Assembly: GCF_018131005.1 (NCBI RefSeq)
Contig: NZ_JAFCJK010000005.1
Location: forward strand, 372,001-436,000
Reading direction: 5' to 3'
Length of the DNA: 64,000 nt
Source of the DNA: Bradyrhizobium lablabi
GTDB taxonomy: Bacteria; Pseudomonadota; Alphaproteobacteria; Rhizobiales; Xanthobacteraceae
Program-made: the position numbers and the translations under genes
In this document: positions 61,656 through 64,000 of the stretch, one piece after another
Layout of the letters: every line of letters begins with the position of its first letter
Position numbering within the stretch: the stretch's first letter is position 1
Notes under the pieces: generated by a model
The model's input: the letters and a program-made list of their open reading frames with translations, nothing else
The model's database searches: none
Told to the model about the DNA's origin: nothing

Positions 61656-63257
61656 CTACTGCTTTGGCTGGCCGAAATCGAGCGGCGGCAGGTCGATCTG
61701 TGGCACCTCGATCTTGACCTTGTCGAGGTCGACATTGACCGGCTTGTCGAGCAGGCCGGTGACCGTGATCGGGAACGCGATCACCAGGACGACCATGATC
61801 GCCTGCAGGCCGATCCAGGGCATCGCGCCCCAATAGATGTCGGAGCTCTTCACTTCCTTCGGCGCCACGCCGCGCAAATAGAACAGTGCGAAACCGAACG
61901 GCGGATGCAGGAAGGAGGTTTGCATGTTCACGCAGAGCATCACGCCGAACCAGATCAGGGCCGCGTCGGGGCCGACTACCGGCGCGAGGATCTTCTGCGC
62001 GATCGGCGCGATCATCGGCAGGATGATGAAGGCGATCTCGAAAAAGTCGAGGAAGAACGCCAGGAAGAAGATGAAGAGGTTGATGAAGATCAGGAAGCCC
62101 CAGACACCGCCGGGCAGGGACGTCAGCAGATGCTCGAGCCACACGCCGCCGGAGACGCCGAGGAACACCACGGAGAAGCAGGTCGAACCGATCAGAATGA
62201 AGGTGACCATGCAGGTGATGCGCATCGTGGTCTCGTAACCCTGCTTGATCAGGTCGCGCAGGTCCGGAATCCGCACCGCCTCGAGGCCGATCCACACCAC
62301 CGCTAGATAGGTGATCGCGAAAGCGATCTTGAAGAACAGGTTCTCGCTGTAGAGGATCGCGATAATGGTGCCGATGCCGGCGGCGACGACACCGACGATC
62401 AGGATCTTGTGGCCGGTCGAACTGAAGTCCTTGTGGTGGACGGCCGCGAGCACGATCGCGCCGACCGCGCCCATGGCGCCGGCCTCGGTCGGGGTCGCAA
62501 GGCCCATCATCATGGTGCCGAGCACGACGAAGATCAGTACCGCGGAGGGAATGATGCCGAGCAGACACTTCTTCCACAGCGCCCAGCCGGTCAGCGTGCG
62601 CGCCTCCTTCGGCACTGCCGGCACGTGGCCCGGCTTGATGATGCCGAGCAGGAAGGTGTAGCCGGCAAACAGCAGGATCTGGAAGACCGACGGCCCCCAG
62701 GCGCCGAGATACATGTCGCCGACCGACTTGCCGAGCTGGTCGGCGAGCACGATCAGCACCAGCGATGGCGGCACCAATTGCGTAATGGTGCCGGAAGCGG
62801 CCAGCACGCCCGTGATGTAGCGGATGTTGTAGCCATAGCGGATCATCACCGGCATCGATATCAGCGCCATGGCGATGACTTGCGCCGCGACCGTGCCGGT
62901 GATCGCGCCGAGGATGAAGCCGACGATGATCACGGAGTAGCCGAGGCCGCCGCGGATCGGGCCGAACAACTGGCCCATCGAATCCAGCATGTCCTCGGCA
63001 AGTCCGCATCGCTCCAATATCGCGCCCATGAAGGTGAAGAAGGGGATCGCGAGCAACAGCTCGTTGGAGAGCACGCTGCCGAAGATGCGGCCCGGGATTG
63101 CCTGCAGGAAGTTCAGGTCGAAGAAGCCGAGGTGGATCGCGAGGAAGCCGAACGACAGGCCGACCGCGGCGAGCGTGAACGCCACCGGATAGCCGATCAG
63201 CATGGCCAGAACCAGGCCGCCGAACATCAGGGGCGGCATCATCTCCAGCGTGATCAT
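61656..63257 (-). CDS. TRAP transporter large permease, DctM family (2)
   Basis: A 533-residue paralogue of the other large permease. It shows AMLIGYPVAFTLAAVGLSFG, LLAIPFFTFMGAILERCGLAEDML, GTITQLVPPSLVLIVLADQLGKSVGDMY, GLATPTEAGAMGA and MQTSFLHPPFGFALFYLRGVAP, and ends KIEVPQIDLPPLDFGQPK. The start overlaps the stop of its small permease in ATGA. In-frame sequence upstream to 63632 is antisense-like and was excluded. Confidence 0.92.
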   Translation of the reverse strand: MITLEMMPPLMFGGLVLAMLIGYPVAFTLAAVGLSFGFLAIHLGFFDLNFLQAIPGRIFGSVLSNELLLAIPFFTFMGAILERCGLAEDMLDSMGQLFGPIRGGLGYSVIIVGFILGAITGTVAAQVIAMALISMPVMIRYGYNIRYITGVLAASGTITQLVPPSLVLIVLADQLGKSVGDMYLGAWGPSVFQILLFAGYTFLLGIIKPGHVPAVPKEARTLTGWALWKKCLLGIIPSAVLIFVVLGTMMMGLATPTEAGAMGAVGAIVLAAVHHKDFSSTGHKILIVGVVAAGIGTIIAILYSENLFFKIAFAITYLAVVWIGLEAVRIPDLRDLIKQGYETTMRITCMVTFILIGSTCFSVVFLGVSGGVWLEHLLTSLPGGVWGFLIFINLFIFFLAFFLDFFEIAFIILPMIAPIAQKILAPVVGPDAALIWFGVMLCVNMQTSFLHPPFGFALFYLRGVAPKEVKSSDIYWGAMPWIGLQAIMVVLVIAFPITVTGLLDKPVNVDLDKVKIEVPQIDLPPLDFGQPKQ

Positions 63258-63796
63258 TGGGTCGGTCTCTCGTACTTCGCGTCGATCGTCACATAGCCCT
63301 GCAGCGCGGCGATCCGCTTGATCACCTCTGAGACGCCTTGCAACGCCAGCATCACGAAGCCGGACGGGATAACGAATTTGATCGGCCAGCGCACCAGGCC
63401 GCCGGCATTGCCGCTCATCTCGCCGACCGCATAGGCCTGGTGGAAGAACGGCCAGGACAGGTAGGCGAGCAACAGACAGGCCGGGATCAGGAAGAACAGT
63501 GTGCCGATCAGGTCGAGCCAGAGTTGGCCGCGTTCGGACAACATCAGATAGAGGATTTCGACGCGGACATGCTCGTTGCGCTTGAAGGTGTAGGAGGCGC
63601 CGAACATCACGAGGATGGCGAACATGTACCACTGCGCCTCGAGCCAGCCGTTCGAGGAGTAGCTGAACGCGTAGCGGATCATCGCGTTGCCGGCGCTGAC
63701 CAGGCAGGCAATCAGCACGAGCAGGTTGCAGACGTAGCCGATCTTCTCGTTGAGTTGGTCGATGGCGTGACTTAGAGCCAACAGTGGACGCATCAT
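63254..63796 (-). CDS. TRAP transporter small permease, DctQ family (2)
   Basis: A 180-residue four-helix membrane protein: PLLALSHAIDQLNEKIGYVCNLLVLIAC, SNGWLEAQWYMFAILVMFGASYTFKRNEHVRVEIL, GGLVRWPIKFVIPSGFVMLALQGVSEVIKRIAAL. It is coupled to the large permease by a 4-bp overlap. The two small permeases keep the same charged residues (EAQW, NEHVRVEI), consistent with similar substrate systems. Upstream of 63797 only intergenic sequence is present to the window end. Confidence 0.9.
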   Translation of the reverse strand: MMRPLLALSHAIDQLNEKIGYVCNLLVLIACLVSAGNAMIRYAFSYSSNGWLEAQWYMFAILVMFGASYTFKRNEHVRVEILYLMLSERGQLWLDLIGTLFFLIPACLLLAYLSWPFFHQAYAVGEMSGNAGGLVRWPIKFVIPSGFVMLALQGVSEVIKRIAALQGYVTIDAKYERPTQ

Positions 63797-64000
63797 GGTC
63801 TCCGTGGCCGCGCCGCTGGCGCGCCTGATGCTGTGACGAGCATCATCCGGTCCGCGCGCGACAGCGCGCGCAGCCGCGGCTCACATGCAGGAGCAGTTGC
63901 AATGATCGACCTCTCCCGGCGATTCGGCTCGCGCCGCCTCTACTGCGTCCGATACGGGCGCAAAGCCCCGGTCCGGCAGCGTGAAAGCGGCCGCACCATT

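Noticed and set aside
61363..63009. A 548-codon minus-strand frame and large plus-strand frames opposite the DctM genes
   Set aside because: They are out-of-frame or antisense readings of the TRAP permeases with low-complexity R/H/D/E-rich sequence.
1..64000. CRISPR arrays, tRNA or rRNA genes, insertion sequences, prophage genes
   Set aside because: No evenly spaced repeats, tRNA-like cloverleaf sequences, rRNA segments or transposase/integrase motifs were recognised on either strand.

Overview
The window is high-GC alphaproteobacterial DNA, most likely Bradyrhizobium or a close relative in the Nitrobacteraceae. The evidence is the aerobic CobG/CobF-type cobalamin genes, two DctPQM-type TRAP systems, PleC/DivJ-like kinase sequence, ExoF/ExoY-type polysaccharide proteins, and an intergenic repeat at about 27425-27570 that I recognise from memory as common in Bradyrhizobium. 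No rRNA, tRNA, CRISPR array, insertion sequence or phage gene was seen.

Region 1 (1-27.1 kb) is a large cell-surface polysaccharide locus, almost entirely on the minus strand. It holds the usual Wzx/Wzy-type parts: an initiating sugar-phosphate transferase (ExoY-like), a flippase, a polymerase/ligase-like membrane protein, a Wzz-like co-polymerase with a degenerate kinase domain, an outer-membrane export protein (ExoF/Wza-like), glycosyltransferases and nucleotide-sugar enzymes. Mixed with these is unusual chemistry: an adenylation-carrier-thioesterase protein that runs off the left edge, and an operon of thioesterase, NadE-like amide ligase, asparagine-synthase-like amidotransferase, AMP-ligase and free acyl carrier protein. 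A second asparagine-synthase-like gene lies between the polymerase and the co-polymerase. Together they suggest a polysaccharide carrying an acyl, aminoacyl or amide substituent. A shared 18-20 bp box near TCATGCGAATGAAKGAWG lies 60-270 bp upstream of almost every transcription unit here, so the locus looks like one regulon. A LuxR-type regulator sits inside it.

Region 2 (27.1-34.5 kb) holds the repeat element, two divergent NarL/FixJ-type regulators (one with a degenerate receiver), two small proteins, a UDP-glucuronate 4-epimerase-like gene, glmS, and a decayed class II aldolase pseudogene.

Region 3 (34.5-43.3 kb) is a cobalamin riboswitch followed by cobG-H-I-J-L-E-M-B-F in translationally coupled order. 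cobK is inverted inside the operon and its start codon overlaps that of cobL. A 19-codon open frame resembling the start of a DUF1636 gene overlaps cobG.

Region 4 (43.4-48.1 kb) is a four-gene minus-strand unit of unknown role: two large paralogous proteins without recognised domains, a secreted protein with two CxxCH haem motifs, and a small secreted protein resembling the BP74 domain of a Dictyostelium calmodulin-binding protein. Region 5 (48.4-54.7 kb) is ordinary chromosome: dusA, an aspartic protease, DUF1289, a histidine kinase, a hydroxyisobutyrate-dehydrogenase-like enzyme, a VOC protein and an Mrp ATPase. Region 6 (54.9-63.8 kb) has two tandem TRAP binding proteins, an NhaD-type antiporter and two complete TRAP permease pairs.
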